A DNA stretch of 64,000 nucleotides. Source: Aquatica leii. Taxonomy: Eukaryota > Arthropoda > Insecta > Coleoptera > Lampyridae. The DNA is taken from the NCBI GenBank assembly GCA_035610365.1, contig CM069438.1:33535869-33599868 (forward strand), in the 5' to 3' direction. Shown in pieces: positions 1 through 10,959 of the stretch (position 1 is the first letter of the stretch; each line of letters opens with the position of its first letter). The position numbers and the translations under genes were made by a program. The notes beneath the pieces were generated by a model. It worked only from the letters and a program-made list of their open reading frames with translations, did not search any database and had not been told where the DNA came from.

Positions 1-430
1 CTCGCTTACAAACTTTTTTTGTTAAAGTACGTAACGTGAAAATTTATTAATAAAGACACGTAACAGTTGCTGTTTCTGTATATGCAAAATGCAGATTCTG
101 AACTTTAAACCGTGTTGAACTTAGCGTTCTATAATCTTTGTGGTCATAGAAGCGTTTTCGCCTTAGTCAATTCTTCTTCCTAGTAATTTTTTAAATATGA
201 AATGAGCTTTACTGTGGATCGGTGATGCGACTTCTGTGGCTCTTCAAGTCGATCGGTTTAAGTCACTTACCTATTTTAACAAATTTTTGGTTTTTAGATA
301 CTTGACTATCAGTTCAGTGCAAAAACTTTAATTGAATACCGTCGCTTGCAAATTCTCACTAAAGAGATCTTCAGATGTACTCAAGTTAGCCATGTAACGA
401 ATTTAAGAAATCTTTAGAAACTCGGTTACG
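1..430. repeat. Diverged dispersed repeat, copy 1
   Basis: This stretch aligns by eye with 2012-2345 in the same orientation. Shared blocks include the start (cttaca, tttttgttaaagtac, aatttattaata), a middle block (tcaattcttcttc) and the end (catgtaacgaat, agattttta-like). Copy 1 has roughly 90 nt not present in copy 2. No coding potential is visible. It could be the end of an unrecognised transposon or an old LTR, and the window edge cuts it off. Confidence 0.5.
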
Positions 431-962
431 GTATTTTTCATTTTCTTTTTTAGTGTTTTTTTACGGTTGTATTTGAATACACTGCCAACGGAATTAGGTG
501 GAAGAAAAAAACAAACAATTTGATAACGAAAGAAATTGGTTGCATGTTTTTCAATAGACAAAATTCAGTATATTTGAAACCAAATCGATCAAAAATTAAC
601 AAATACTCACAGTCGCAATAATTACATGCAATTAAGTTCTCGATAATGTGACGCTTACTCTAGACGGACGGCTTGTCTGAAATAGAAAGCTAAGGGACAG
701 TACGATTTTTGGGCGCCAGATTTGTTTGAGGAGTTTATTCTTCTGTTAGACGGTGTTGTTCGGATAACTGCAGTGAAGACACGGTAGTCCAGGGCTTCAA
801 ACAGTCTTAAAAGTAAAGCTAAGCGACGTAAATAAAATACAGCAATAAATAAAACAACTTTATTTTCCTCTTTAAAACGGAACGGTATGGTTTCGGCGAG
901 CTAATCGAAAAGAGCGGAAGCGGCGGAGACAAAAACCAAGCAAACGTTAAATGAACGAGTAA
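431..962. other. Non-coding stretch, nothing recognised
   Basis: AT-rich sequence with no convincing ORF, splice structure or known repeat signature. A gggcgccag string near 709 resembles the one found inside the solo LTR family described at 2859, 24822 and 29637, but the flanks do not align clearly. Confidence 0.3.
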
Positions 963-1253
963 AGTAACCGTCTGAAAATCTGTCAACCCGTTACTTAAAC
1001 TTGGTGTTGATGGCGTATTGCGCAGAACGAAGCTCGGAACTACGAATATGACGCCCGGTAAGGAATAAAGAACCTGGTGTCAACGACGTATTGCACAGGC
1101 CAAATCCCGACACTACAAATACGACGCCCGGTAAGGAATAGAGTGGAACAAGTAACCGTGCAAAAATCTCTCAACACGTTACTTAAACCTAATTTTGACG
1201 GCTTATTGCGCAGGTTAAAGTCCGACAATACGAATACAACGCCCGTTAAGAAA
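963..1253. repeat. Degenerate tandem repeat
   Basis: Three related units of about 70 nt share the core cgtattgcgcag ... cgacactacgaatacgacgcccggtaagga (units near 999-1067, 1073-1140 and 1186-1253). A second motif, agtaaccgt..aaaatctctcaac.cgttacttaaac, precedes units 1 and 3. The units differ at about a quarter of positions. The short ORFs here on both strands are by-products of the repeat. Confidence 0.55.
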
Positions 1254-2011
1254 AGTTAGGAAAGGATAGACGGGGGGCGGTATCTCCCAGAGGTTTGGTT
1301 AATATACTTAAAACGGTCTACCTTTTTAGTTCAGCTGGCTGCTCTCGAACCCCGGACGTATTCGGATTGTACTCAAACTGAAACTGGCGTTTTGCCGTTG
1401 CGGGCTCGGTTTTATAACGGAATGTTTGAAGAAGGAGAAACTTCCGTTAAGCGGAGATTACATTCAATCTGATACGAAATGCGACTTTAAGCGGAATTTC
1501 CTTCGATTATTTATTTACAATCGGAAAACTGATAATGAATACAATCCTAATAATAAACAAAATAAATCTGTTCTAATAGTAGCAAAATGAAATAAATAAA
1601 TAACGGTTCATTAATACAAAATACAGTTTTAACATTAACAAAAATAAAATAAATAAGTTACAATAACGAGACGTGATCATTCAAAATATTATGAAAATAA
1701 CTCTTAGTTTTGGAGTTTTTTAGTGCAGCATGTAATTCTCCCGACATTTTAAAGGTGCACAAGCTTGCATCCGCCGATTTAAAATAGCTACCACCAGCTT
1801 TGAATACGGACAATTCTTAAACTTTCTCGTTTGGTTTAAGTCATGAACGTAAACAGTAATACTAAAATTTGATGTAAGCTGAAGGCTGAATAATTATACT
1901 CGACCGAAAGTAAAATATTAATAATGATCGTAAATACACTAAAATTAGGTGAAGGCTTAACACAATTAATAAAGTTAAAAGCCCGTTGACTCATATCATG
2001 CCGCCAGGGGC
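1254..2011. other. Non-coding AT-rich stretch
   Basis: No gene, splice structure or recognisable element was found. The stretch is flanked by the two copies of the repeat at 1-430 and 2012-2345, so 431-2011 may be the inside of an old element whose ends are those repeats. That is only an inference. Confidence 0.3.
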
Positions 2012-2345
2012 GCACTTGCTTACAGTGCGGTATTAAGAATTTTTGTTAAAGTACAAAATGTAAAAATTTATTAATAGACACACAATCTTCGTGGTTATAG
2101 AAGTGTTTTCGTTTTTGTCAATTCTTCTTCTTGATTATTTCTTAAATTTAAAGTGTACTTTATTGTCAAGTCAATCGGTGTAAGCCACTTACCTATTTTG
2201 TTTTTGATGAAAATGATTTTGATTATCATTTCAGTACAACGTTGGCTAACGCAATTAAACAAAATCTTACTAGTTCTTACTAAAGAAATATTTCAATGTG
2301 ATCTTCTTAGTCATGTAACGAATATTAGAGATTTTTAGAAACGTT
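2012..2345. repeat. Diverged dispersed repeat, copy 2
   Basis: Second copy of the repeat at 1-430, same orientation, with several indels. The 61-codon ORF at 2153-2338 lies inside it and looks hydrophobic only because the DNA is T-rich. Confidence 0.5.
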
Positions 2346-2679
2346 AATATTTTTTATTTACTTATTTTTTTATTTTATTTGTGTATTGTACGAGATGGAT
2401 AATCATAGCAGCCACACGATCTTAAAACGTTTAGTCGTACGTGTATAGCAAAGTATACTCTGTGACGTTGAAACTGCAACACGGGTTGGGAATTTTGTGA
2501 CCAAACTTGGTAGGAAGATTTAGTTACTCAGATATAGTAAATGTGTAAATTTTATTCAAACGGATCAAGTGGTAATCGCATATCTGACATTTCTTTTGGT
2601 TTCTACTACTCCATTATCGTGTTTATTTCGTGCGAGTCTTGGTTAATGTTTCTGTTTAACTGGTTGTTGGCTTATGTGA

Positions 2680-2858
2680 AGGTGGTTTTTCGTACAAGGA
2701 AATTGCAAATCGTCTTAACTGGAACAAATGCACTATCATGCGCTGTCATCAAGCATGGACCAGAGAAGCTCAGAATCATCGTAGACAAGGAACTAGAAAA
2801 CAGAAGCAAACAAATGAGGTCAAGACCGCCATCTTCGACTTATGGCAATAAGAAATCG
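2680..2858 (+). pseudogene. Tc1 transposase, N-terminal DNA-binding part
   Basis: Reading from about 2680, the frame gives a helix-turn-helix like that of Tc1 transposases: FSYKEIANRLNWNKCTI followed by MRCHQAWTREAQ and a basic stretch. This domain binds the terminal inverted repeats. The frame ends at a stop near 2848, and a solo LTR interrupts the element at 2859. The overlapping 130-codon ORF at 2541-2933 is mostly in another frame. The fragment cannot make transposase. Confidence 0.7.
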
Positions 2859-3487
2859 TGCTACAAGCTTATAGGTGTTACGAACCCTGCTCGGCCAACT
2901 TGCACTAGTCGGGCGCCAGATCTTACTAACTAAAAGCATCTGTTTCGATCAAGACAGAAGATCCAAGTTTGCAACAAAGTCAGGTTCGTAATCCTCAACG
3001 GACAAAAAAAGAAAGATAGATATGTACAACAACTTTAATTTAATATTGTCGATTACTAACAACGAGCACAAGAACTCATCGTAAATTATTTAACAATGGT
3101 TATATAAATGCCGGAAGTAACGGCTACACACACTACAATGTTTGTAAGAGACCTTGATGAGATAAATGTAATTAAATAAGACTTAGCTACAATCCAGTAC
3201 TTGCCCAAAGAAAACGTTTTTCTCGTTGAGTCGAGCTGGAATATTAATGAACAGAACTAATCGTGTCAGCACAACGTCTCACGAAAACAAAAATCTACAA
3301 CACTATTAATTAATGCTAAAAAGAATTTGAAATAAAACCCGGTTATCGAATGCTGGTGCACACATTAAATTAAATGTGATATCGCAGTCTATTAATTCGT
3401 AAGTAACAGTACATCGGAGATATTTTTTTGTCGATACGTTCTTATTAGATTTAAAGTAGGCTTTCTAAATTATAATATTTCCATTAA

Positions 3488-3994
3488 CCTTCGGATTACC
3501 AAGCAATTTTTGAGGGGCCGATTACCAAGTGGGGTCAGATTTGACCCCAAGTTTTTTTTCTTATTTTGTAATGGTAACCTTTATTAATATTTTAAATTAA
3601 CATTAGATTTCATATAAACTAATAAAGATATAAAAATAAAATGTAAACATAAATTAGTGAGGGCAACAACTATTACATATTATTGTAGTTTTTTTCTGGC
3701 AATGTTGTTTACATACAAAGAGTTTGCACTTTTCACATGTTTCCGAACATTTTTTGTCATTTGCTCTTGGACATATCTTACAACGACCTCTTTTTGTGTT
3801 GTTCTGTGTCTGCCAAACAATATTTTTTTACATCGCAAAACAAATAACAATTGAAAAATTTGTTATATATTATTAAACATTGTTGAAAAAAACTCAGCTA
3901 AAAAAATAGTGGAACAGTTGTAAAAAAAACTTAAGAAAAGACAACAAAAACAACACGTCTGGGGCCAAAAAAGACCCCAATGGTAATCGGAAGG
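3488..3994 (-). mobile_element. Short piggyBac derivative
   Basis: The element is flanked by TTAA on both sides (3484-3487 and 3995-3998), the hallmark of piggyBac insertion. Its ends are inverted: CCTTCGGATTACCA at the left and TGGTAATCGGAAGG at the right. Just inside are palindromic GGGGTC...GACCCC blocks (near 3532-3546 and 3961-3979). At 507 nt it is far shorter than a full piggyBac (about 2.4 kb); only the 3' end of the transposase gene is left. Confidence 0.88.
3654..3820 (-). pseudogene. piggyBac transposase, C-terminal Cys-rich tail
   Basis: On the minus strand an open frame of about 55 codons ends with TAA at 3654-3656. It reads RGRCKICPRAND, then a run of CxxC and CxxxxC spacings, and ends in CNSCCPH. 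This matches the cysteine-rich zinc-binding tail of piggyBac transposases, which recognises the subterminal DNA. The DDD catalytic core is absent, so this is a deletion derivative and not a gene. The tail itself shows no frameshift. Confidence 0.8.
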
Positions 3995-4539
3995 TTAAGG
4001 TCGATATTAACCCTTCAATAGTAGAGAATACACCGAATACATATGGATTAACACGTCTCGGGTTGTGCTAACAAATTAACATTGAAATTACAAATAAATT
4101 CTAAAAACTAATAGTAAAAGCTTACTCTGTGATGAATAAACTAATAGAAATGCGTTGTCGTTTTATATCGTAGCTTCAACACACGCCGATGATGTTAGAA
4201 AATTAATTTAAACATCGCAAGCACGATTTTAAGTAATGGACGGTTTAACCTCTTGACAGGAAGTGAAGTAAAAACGAAACTCGTTAGAGGGTGTCGAAAG
4301 TAAAAATCTAACTTCAGTGTAATGAATATACAGGGTAATACATTTTGAAAAATTATGCACGTAACAACCGATTTTCCAGTACCAGATCAATCTCCAATTA
4401 ATGGTTAGATATTGTACTGTTCGGTAACCCTTCCAACAGTTCGTAGTAGAATCAAGAGTTTTGGATTACATTCCTATCGGCCACATCTTGTGCTACCACT
4501 GACGGTTCAACACCGACATTAACGTTTAGAGTGGTGCAG

Positions 4540-4795
4540 GTTGCGACTCCACAGAAACCTAGAATGTCATGGAATAGTATTCAGTAATAAAACCCGATTC
4601 TGTTTGGAGATGCATGATGTCGGTATGAGATTTATACGAAAACGTGAGGAACGGCGCAATGTTCAATTTTCTGTTGAGCGGCATGTGTACCATACTGTGG
4701 GTTTTATGGTATCAGGTGCTATAGCTTATGAGAGTAAGTTTTGTATGCTACTTACCCGAGGCAATATGAGCATCCCGTAATCCATTAGCGTAGTG
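4540..4795 (+). pseudogene. Tc1 transposase, central catalytic part
   Basis: The ORF at 4541-4780 reads like the middle of a Tc1 transposase: WHGIVFS-type motif (here CHGIVFSNKTRFCLEMHD), then RFIRKREERRN and GFMVSGAIAYES, equivalent to the conserved G-VMVWGAI segment. The first catalytic Asp, normally in FSDESRF, is replaced (FSNKTRF), so the enzyme would be dead. The BEL element begins at 4800 and cuts the frame. Confidence 0.75.
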
Positions 4796-4799
4796 GTAG

Positions 4800-5068
4800 T
4801 GTACGCGCATAACGGCGTCTTTTTGTATTTTACGTTGTTTTCGAAGGACCTTGAATGTATTTGTTTTTATTAAAGAAACTTCTTCATTTTAAATGCTCAG
4901 TATATATTTTTAATGTCGAACGTACAACAACATAATAATAATAATGACAGACTAACCCCAATCGGTCTTAACAGTCACAACCACACACCAAAAAAATCCC
5001 TTAGCGGTACATGGGCCGCACTTGGCACAGGCCCGTACTTAATTAAAACAAACAAATAGGTTTAAACA
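4800..5068 (-). repeat. BEL/Pao 3' LTR
   Basis: 269-nt repeat, the downstream LTR of the minus-strand element. It starts tgtacgcgcataacgg and ends aggtttaaaca on the + strand and is preceded by the GGTAG target duplication. Confidence 0.93.
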
Positions 5069-5274
5069 TGCTCCCGGCCTTGAAAGACTAGGCTTTCAAT
5101 AACATCAAACTTAAAAGAATATAATTACATAGATTGTGTATCTAAGCTAAATCTTAATTTCTAACACTTGAACTTGCACTAACACTGCGAAGCTAAATAC
5201 AAAATATCACTAAATGTCCAAAGGTAGTGGACAAATTTTCGAAAAGGAACGACGAATAACACCGCCTGTAGTTG

Positions 5275-7341
5275 TTACGGAGGCCACACGACGATTCTTC
5301 CTAATTTCCAATGAAAGGGAGGTTGATTATCATCTTTAATCAGTACAAGAGTGTCAACTTGCAGTTGGGACTTGCTTGACTGCCATTTGGTTCTGCACTG
5401 GAACTCAGATACGTACTCTTTGTTCCATCTTTCCCAAAAATGCTGCTGTGCGGCTTGCACAGCTTGAAATGTCGACAGTCGTGAAGTAGAAATTGTAGTG
5501 CAGTCATCCTCAGGTACAGACGTCAAGGTGCGTCCAATAAGGAAGTGGCCAGATGTTAAAGGGCTTAAATCATTCGGGTCAGGAGACAACGGAGTCAACG
5601 GACGGGAATTCAAGAGGGCTTCTATCTGACATAGGAAGGTGGATAATTTCTCATATGTTAAAATCAAGTTGCCGGCAACACTCTTAAGATGATGCTTGAC
5701 TGAACGGACACCGGCTTCCCACAGACCACCGAAATGTGGAGAGTGAGGAGGGATAAAATGCCACGCAATTCCTTCGTGAGCGCTTGCTTCTAAAATTGAT
5801 GTATTTTGCGCGGTAAGAAATTGACCTCTCAAGGCAGAATTTGCTCCAACAAAATTGGTGCCGTTGTCAGAATGCATGCTTGCCGGTTTACCTCTGCGAG
5901 CAACGAATCTCCGTAAATTCATTAAAAAGGATTCTGTAGATAAGGTGGTGACTAATTCAAGATAAACTGCCTTTGTGACAAAGCAGACAAATAAGCACAA
6001 GTAAGATTTGGAGGTTTTACGGCCCCGACCCTTGCGGTCTTTAATTGTGAATGGACCTGCGTAATCTACCCCTACATTACTAAATGGAGGTCCAGGTTGA
6101 ATGCGTGACGCTGGGAGAGATCCCATGATAGGATTGGTAGTTTTAGCTGAGAATCTAAAACAATACTGTTTACGAACAATGGCAAGAAGTAATTGAGGTC
6201 CGGGGTGATGATGTTGTAAATGTGTGGATCTCATAATGAGAGTCGAGAGATGGTGTTTATAAGAAATTATCGCAGGGTGAATCTTGTTGAAGTCATAATT
6301 TGAATTATGTAGCCTACCTCCCACACGAATAATACCACTAGATGAGTCTAAGAAGGGGTGTAAATTACCGATAGTTCCTGAAGGCTTAGGATCTCGAGAA
6401 CAATTGAAAGCTTTAAGCTCATCTGCGAAAGATTCATTTTGCGATATTTTTATGATTTTGTTCATAGAAACTTGCAACTCTTCGTAAGACAGAAGACCAT
6501 ATCGTCTTGAAGAAAGCGAGATGCGACAGTTGTTGATAAAACGCAAGCAATAAGCAGTCACAGCTATTAGCCTTTTGGGATTTGAAAATTTTGATATGGG
6601 AAAAGGATTGTTAAAAGGCATAGTCGTATGATGACAAGTAATTTGCCCTTTTAGCTCTGGAAGCGTTGACGTAATTGAAGAATTTACGGAAGGCCATTTG
6701 GATTCATCGTCCTGCAACCATTGAGGCCCGTTCCACCATATGGGAGAATCGACTAGTTGACGTGGAAGAATACCTTTAGAGAGCAAGTCCGCGGGGTTAG
6801 ATTTACTCGGAACATGACGCCAAAGACAACTAGAAGTTAGTTCCTGAATATCAGCAATTCGATTGCAAACAAATGTTTTTGAGAGATTGGGAGGAGTACT
6901 CAACCAACCAAGTATTATGGTAGAGTCAGTCCATAAGACAGATCGCATGAATTGAACATTCAGCGCCTTGGGGACGCAAACGAAAAGTTTAGAAAGCAAG
7001 GTTGCAGCGCAATGCTCCAACTTAGGAATCGTGAGCGGTTTCAGAGGCGAAACCTTGGACTTTGCACACAATATACTAACACGAACCGCGCCACTGCTAT
7101 TAACAGACCTTAAATAAATGCATGCACCATATCCATGCATCGATGCGTCGGAAAAGCCATGCAATTCCACAGAAATCGAATTTGGGCACACAGCATGTCG
7201 TGGAATACGACAATCATTAAGGATTGGAAGCTCATGACAAAACAAATTCCATTTATCAAGGATGTGCTTTGGAACGGGATCGTCCCAAGAAAGTCTCCCA
7301 GCCATAGCTGCTGAATCAGCATCTTGCCTAAAATTGTACAA
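5275..7341 (-). pseudogene. BEL/Pao RNase H and integrase
   Basis: This 688-codon frame holds the 3' half of pol. An RNase H-like segment comes first (GFSDASMHGYGACIYLRS, near residues 65-85; the DxxD-type Asp is visible). An H2C2 integrase zinc finger follows around residues 360-400 (THLQHHHPGP). The integrase core shows VGVDYAGPF, HSDNGTNFVG and FGGLWEAGV, i.e. all three D,D,E positions are present. The C-terminal part (FWERWNKEYV, TKWQ) is the domain usual for BEL elements. The frame opens only after a frameshift near 7290, so the protein is not joined to its RT. It is the best-preserved coding block of the element. Confidence 0.9.
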
Positions 7342-7496
7342 GGAGACAACAATCCAAGAGGGTCAAAGATTTGAGTAATACTTGAAAGTATGGCTCGCTT
7401 AGTCACAGCTGTAAACGACGGAACCGAAATTGAAAACATGAGATCATCAGTTTGAAATTGCCACAGTGTGCGCATTTTTGTGGGAGCCAAATTCAT
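7110..7496 (-). pseudogene. BEL/Pao RT-RNase H linker, frameshifted piece
   Basis: Residues 1-66 (TKMRTLWQFQTDDLMFSI ... ITQIFDPLGLLSP) match the conserved BEL segment between RT and RNase H. After about 7290 this frame no longer makes sense, and the homology continues in the frame of the 5275-7341 ORF (LSWDDPVP). A second shift near 7480 separates it from the upstream RT piece. The two frameshifts show that the copy has decayed. Confidence 0.8.
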
Positions 7497-7749
7497 GTAA
7501 ACCTAGATGAATATCAACCACATTGATGTAGTCTAATACTTGAGGATCGTTGGAGATCCATTTACATAACTTAAAACTACCTCGCATGCACACAGCTTGA
7601 ATGCTCCGACATAAGTCTTTAGCAGAATCTAATGAATCCGAACCAGTTAAAAGATCGTCCACGTAGAAATCTTCTTTAATTACCTTAGAAATTTCGGGAA
7701 GAGAATCCCTGCTGTCGATTGCAAGTTGAAGTAGGCTACGAGTGGCCAA
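7447..7749 (-). pseudogene. BEL/Pao RT, catalytic YVDD part
   Basis: The frame contains ATRSLLQLA, then EDFYVDDLLTGSDS, the reverse-transcriptase active-site box (YVDD, both metal-binding Asp present) in its BEL form. The link to the upstream RT piece (7792-8550) is broken by an indel near 7792: the expected TVTYGTA segment sits at about 7750-7785 in this frame, while the upstream frame hits TAA. Confidence 0.85.
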
Positions 7750-7791
7750 GAAGGAAACTAAGGCTGTACCATATGTTACAGTATTAAGATT

Positions 7792-8550
7792 TTATGTAGT
7801 AAGAGAAGATTGCGGCGATCGACGCCAAAGAATGCGTTGTAACGGCCTTTTTAGAGGATCAATGAGCACCTGCCGATACATTTTTTCAATATCCGCGGAT
7901 ATGGCATAGGCAAATTTTCTGAACCGAATCAAGATGGAGAATAAGTCCTGTTGTATCACAGGTCCGATCATTTGTAAGTCGTTCAAGGAATAGCCAGTCG
8001 TGCATTGAACAAAGCCATCAAACACAACACGCAATTTCGTGCTTAAACTGTTTTCTTTCAACACGCCATGATGGGGCATATAAAAAGATTTTTCCGAAGG
8101 ACTAACAACAACCTTTCTCATGTGCCCAAGTCGCTCGTAATCGTCCATGAATGAAGTGTAAAGTTTACGCAGAGTGTCATTAGATTGCAATCGTTTCTCC
8201 AAAGAGAAAACGCGCTTGGTGGCTACTTGCAATGAGTCGCCTAAAAGAGATGGCGATTGCTTAAAAGGAATTTGTACAATAAAACGATCATCAAGAGCAC
8301 GTTTACAACTTTGCACGAAATGTGTTTCGCAGATATTCTCTTCCTGTGAATAGACCTTTTCCACAGGATATTGTTCGACTTCCCAAAATTTTGACAGTTG
8401 AAAATCCACATCGTCCGACCGAGAAAGATGGCACATAATATGTTTATTTTTGCTATCAGGAATAGGACCACTAATCAACCAAGGTGGGTGTTTTGAATAG
8501 TAGGAAGATGCGGACCAAGATGAATCTGACCTTCGCAAAGAAGGCCCCAA
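7792..8550 (-). pseudogene. BEL/Pao RT, N-terminal part
   Basis: 252 codons. It has the BEL signature around residues 40-60 (FWEVEQYPV), then FYMPHHGVLKE, KLRVVFDG (RT motif 1/2), GYSLNDLQMIGP, FAYAISADIEKMYRQV (RT motif A with the first catalytic Asp) and QRILWR. The frame stops at 7792. The first codons (MGPSLRR) lie in the region of overlap with the protease frame. Confidence 0.88.
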
Positions 8551-9134
8551 AATTCGGAAGAACCTATAAGCATGTCTATTTCGCCAGGCTTGTCATAAAG
8601 AGGATCTGGCAGATGAATGTCCTCGGGAATTTGAATATAGCACGTGTTCACACGAAAACCAGGCAATGTGTTAGTAATTCTATCAATTAATAAGCAAGAA
8701 AAATTGACTGTAAAGGATGAGTGATGAGCTTGAATTTGTACATCACACCTTGAATTGACTTGAGTATTGGTTGTGGACAACCCAGTCACACTAACGTTGA
8801 CTGCTTTGACTGGAAGGTTAAGTTTCTTGCACATATTAGAGGTGATAAAGCTAGACTGAGATCCAGGGTCGAGTAGAATACGAACCGGAAAAGGATTTCC
8901 TTCACAATCCACAATGTTTGCCCTAGCTGTAGGTAACAGAACCTGAACAGTATTTGAAGCGAATGCCGAAATGGATTGGCTGCTTGAAGTTGCCATCGCT
9001 GAAAGCGAGGGCGTAGTAACAATAGGCTCTTTGTGTAGCAATGTATGGTGCTTTTGCTTACACGTACGACAATTGAATTTTGATGAACATTGTGGCACTG
9101 CGTGACCTTTGCTAAAGGCAGTTAAAGCAGGCAT
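8475..9134 (-). pseudogene. BEL/Pao zinc knuckle and aspartic protease
   Basis: The frame begins in a zinc-knuckle region (SKGHAVPQCSSKFNCRTC, HHTLLH). The first CFNCL of the knuckle is in the preceding frame at 9112-9435, so a frameshift lies near 9115. The retropepsin-like active site is RILLDPGSQSSFI (about residue 85). Most BEL proteases have D-S/T-G here, so Pro in place of Ser/Thr probably abolishes activity. A later IDMLIGSSEFW is the usual second conserved motif. Confidence 0.82.
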
Positions 9135-9435
9135 GCAACTCTTTAACCCTTAAAAGCCTATCTGGAACAGAAAGCTGGTGAAAATCTAGACAAGCATATA
9201 AATTGTGAGCACCTTTGCACAACATACAAGATAGAGTGTGACCAACAAAAGCTTTAGAAGTGACCTTAACCCTCACTGGAATTTGCTTATCTCGTTTTAA
9301 ATTTAGAGTATCAAGTAGATCTGCGGTACTCTTTAGAAATCCTTTAAAATCCTCAAGTGTGGGTAGAATAGCTGCCTTGTTACTTTTGAGCATTTCCCAC
9401 TCCCTTGCTGTGTGAGGGTCGAGTTTAACAGCCAT
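9112..9435 (-). pseudogene. BEL/Pao gag, C-terminal part
   Basis: 107 codons: AREWEMLKSNKAAILPTLEDFKGFL is the typical DUF1759-type gag C-terminus, followed by the first zinc-knuckle cysteines (CMLCKGAHNLYAC and CFNCL). The frame breaks near 9115 and continues in 8475-9134. Upstream the homology continues after a gap at 9436-9474. Confidence 0.75.
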
Positions 9436-9474
9436 AAAGTGAATTATGAGTGTATCAAACAGATCTTCCGTTTC

Positions 9475-9774
9475 TTAAATCGACTTCAGTGCATTGACAT
9501 GCTTGAATAACATGTCATGAAGGTGACGAATTTTCTTCCCGGATTCTTGGTTGAGAGATTCAAGATTTAAAAGTGCCTTTATATGGTTGTAAACCAACAT
9601 TCGAGAGTTATTATAATGCTCACAAAGAGTGTCCCAAGCCAGTGGATAATTTTCACCCGAAAATTCTAAAGATTTGATTGTAAGCAACGCGTCACAACTT
9701 AAGGAGGCACGTAGATAATGAAACTTTTGTATGGAAGTAATTGAATCATTCTCATGAATAAGATTTTTGTACAA
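9475..9774 (-). pseudogene. BEL/Pao gag, central DUF1759-like part
   Basis: The frame reads FHYLRASLSCDALLTIKSLEFSGENYPLAWDTL, the usual signature of BEL gag proteins (KF.YL...L.G.A...I), which assemble the virus-like particle. It starts within the element and is cut from the N-terminal piece (9868-10230) by stops at 9775-9867. Confidence 0.78.
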
Positions 9775-9867
9775 GTCTCTGTATTCTAACCAAGATTCAA
9801 TCTCGCCTGAGAATTTTGGAAGATTGATAACAGGAAGCTTGATAGAATTATTGCTGTTAATTGGGTT

Positions 9868-10230
9868 TTAAAGCCCATTTGGATCGCTCAAACCAGTCGG
9901 TGTAGGTATACCTTCGGCTCTTGAAGGAGAAAGTTGACTCGACAAATATTCTGCTGTAACAATTGAGTCATAATAAGAATTTGTGAATTCTTCTTGGACT
10001 ATAACCTCATCTGACACATTTTCAGATTGAGCTTGAATTTGCATTTGTATGTCCAGAAATTGTGACAATAAAGGAGCTGCAGCAGTCAATCTTCTTTGTA
10101 TTTCGAATATAGTTTTGGCTGGATTAGCCAATGAAGAGATTGTAAATTGAGATTCCAGCTTTGACACGAATCCCACAAAAATGTTTAGAGTTTGTTGAAT
10201 AGAGGCTCGCTGCCGCTTTAGAGATTCCAT
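9868..10230 (-). pseudogene. BEL/Pao gag, N-terminal part
   Basis: The Met at 10230 (MESLKRQRASIQQTLN) is followed by a helical, probably coiled-coil region (residues 10-90) as in BEL gag N-termini. The frame is open to 9868. The usual gag start lies 300-400 nt inside the 5' LTR, which fits: the LTR ends at 10605. Confidence 0.7.
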
Positions 10231-10604
10231 TTTGAAAATAGACTAATTTAGGAATTTTGTAAATATAAATGGGTTTAGTACAACGCCAAAGTATTTAACA
10301 ATAAATGTGTAAGAATAAAAACACTCAATCGTACAACTTGTTGGATCAGAGTATGCCGTAACCAAATAATCGCGATGCTTAAAATTCCAGAAGCAAAGCT
10401 CACGAAAAAATAAGATACATAAACATATAGCAATCATGAAAATGTCGTTTTAACATAAGAGAAGTCTGGTTATAGTAAAGGGAACAAAGGAATTGAATAC
10501 AAAGGAGACTCACCATTGAAGTTTTGCAGATTGTGCGATGAATGTCGTCAAAAGTTGAACTTATACATCCATAAAACCGGAAGTCATCCGGCTCGAAGAA
10601 CCTA

Positions 10605-10873
10605 TGTACGCGCATAACGGCGTCTTTTTGTATTTTACGTTGTTTTCGAAGGATCTTGAATGTATTTGTTTTTATTAAAGAAACTTTTTCGTTTTAAATG
10701 CTAAGTATATATTTTTAATGTCGAACGTACAACAACATAATAATAATAATGACAGACTAACCCCAATCGGTCTTAACAGTAACAACCACACACCAAAAAA
10801 ATCTCTTAGCGGTACATGGGCCGCACTTGGCACAGGACCGTACTTAATTAAAACGAACAGATAGGCTTAAACA
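10605..10873 (-). repeat. BEL/Pao 5' LTR
   Basis: 269 nt, upstream LTR of the minus-strand element, about 96% identical to 4800-5068 and followed by the GGTAG target duplication at 10874-10878. Confidence 0.93.
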
Positions 10874-10959
10874 GGTAGAATTCCATATTAGTCCATTTCT
10901 TCAGCAGTTGGAAAACACACTTTTCCAGCAGTATAATACTTGTCTCCACATAGCAAAAC

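Larger units (their letters stand above)
2859..4366 (+). mobile_element. Solo LTR, family S, copy 1
   Basis: The sequence starts TGCTACAAGCTTATAGG and ends ATGCACGTAACA, so it has the TG...CA ends of an LTR. It is collinear with the copies at 29637-31014 (same strand) and 24822-25962 (opposite strand). It sits inside Tc1 A, flanked by atcg (2855-2858) and accg (4367-4370), which reads as a 4-nt target duplication with one change. Without the inserted piggyBac derivative (3488-3994) it is about 1.0 kb. No internal gag-pol is attached, so it is a solo LTR, probably of a Ty3/gypsy-type element. Confidence 0.75.
4800..10873 (-). mobile_element. BEL/Pao LTR retrotransposon
   Basis: Two direct repeats of exactly 269 nt (4800-5068 and 10605-10873) begin TG and end CA and differ at about ten positions (near 96% identity by my count). 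The whole unit is flanked by GGTAG (4795-4799 and 10874-10878), a perfect 5-nt target duplication, and it interrupts Tc1 A. The protein order on the minus strand is gag, protease, RT, RNase H, integrase, with a BEL-type C-terminal domain. Several frameshifts make it non-autonomous. The region next to the 5' LTR (10570-10604) should hold the primer site, but no TGG-start site is obvious. Confidence 0.95.

Noticed and set aside
1320..1400. Possible tRNA from a ttcgaacccc-like string
   Set aside because: No acceptor stem, D-arm or anticodon arm can be folded around it.
2153..2338. Hydrophobic ORF as a missing Ir93a signal-peptide exon
   Set aside because: It lies inside a repeat that has another copy at 1-430, has no fitting donor site, and its hydrophobicity comes from T-rich DNA.
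10243..10615. Two minus-strand ORFs (64 and 71 codons) near the BEL 5' LTR
   Set aside because: They lie in the leader between LTR and gag and show no motif.
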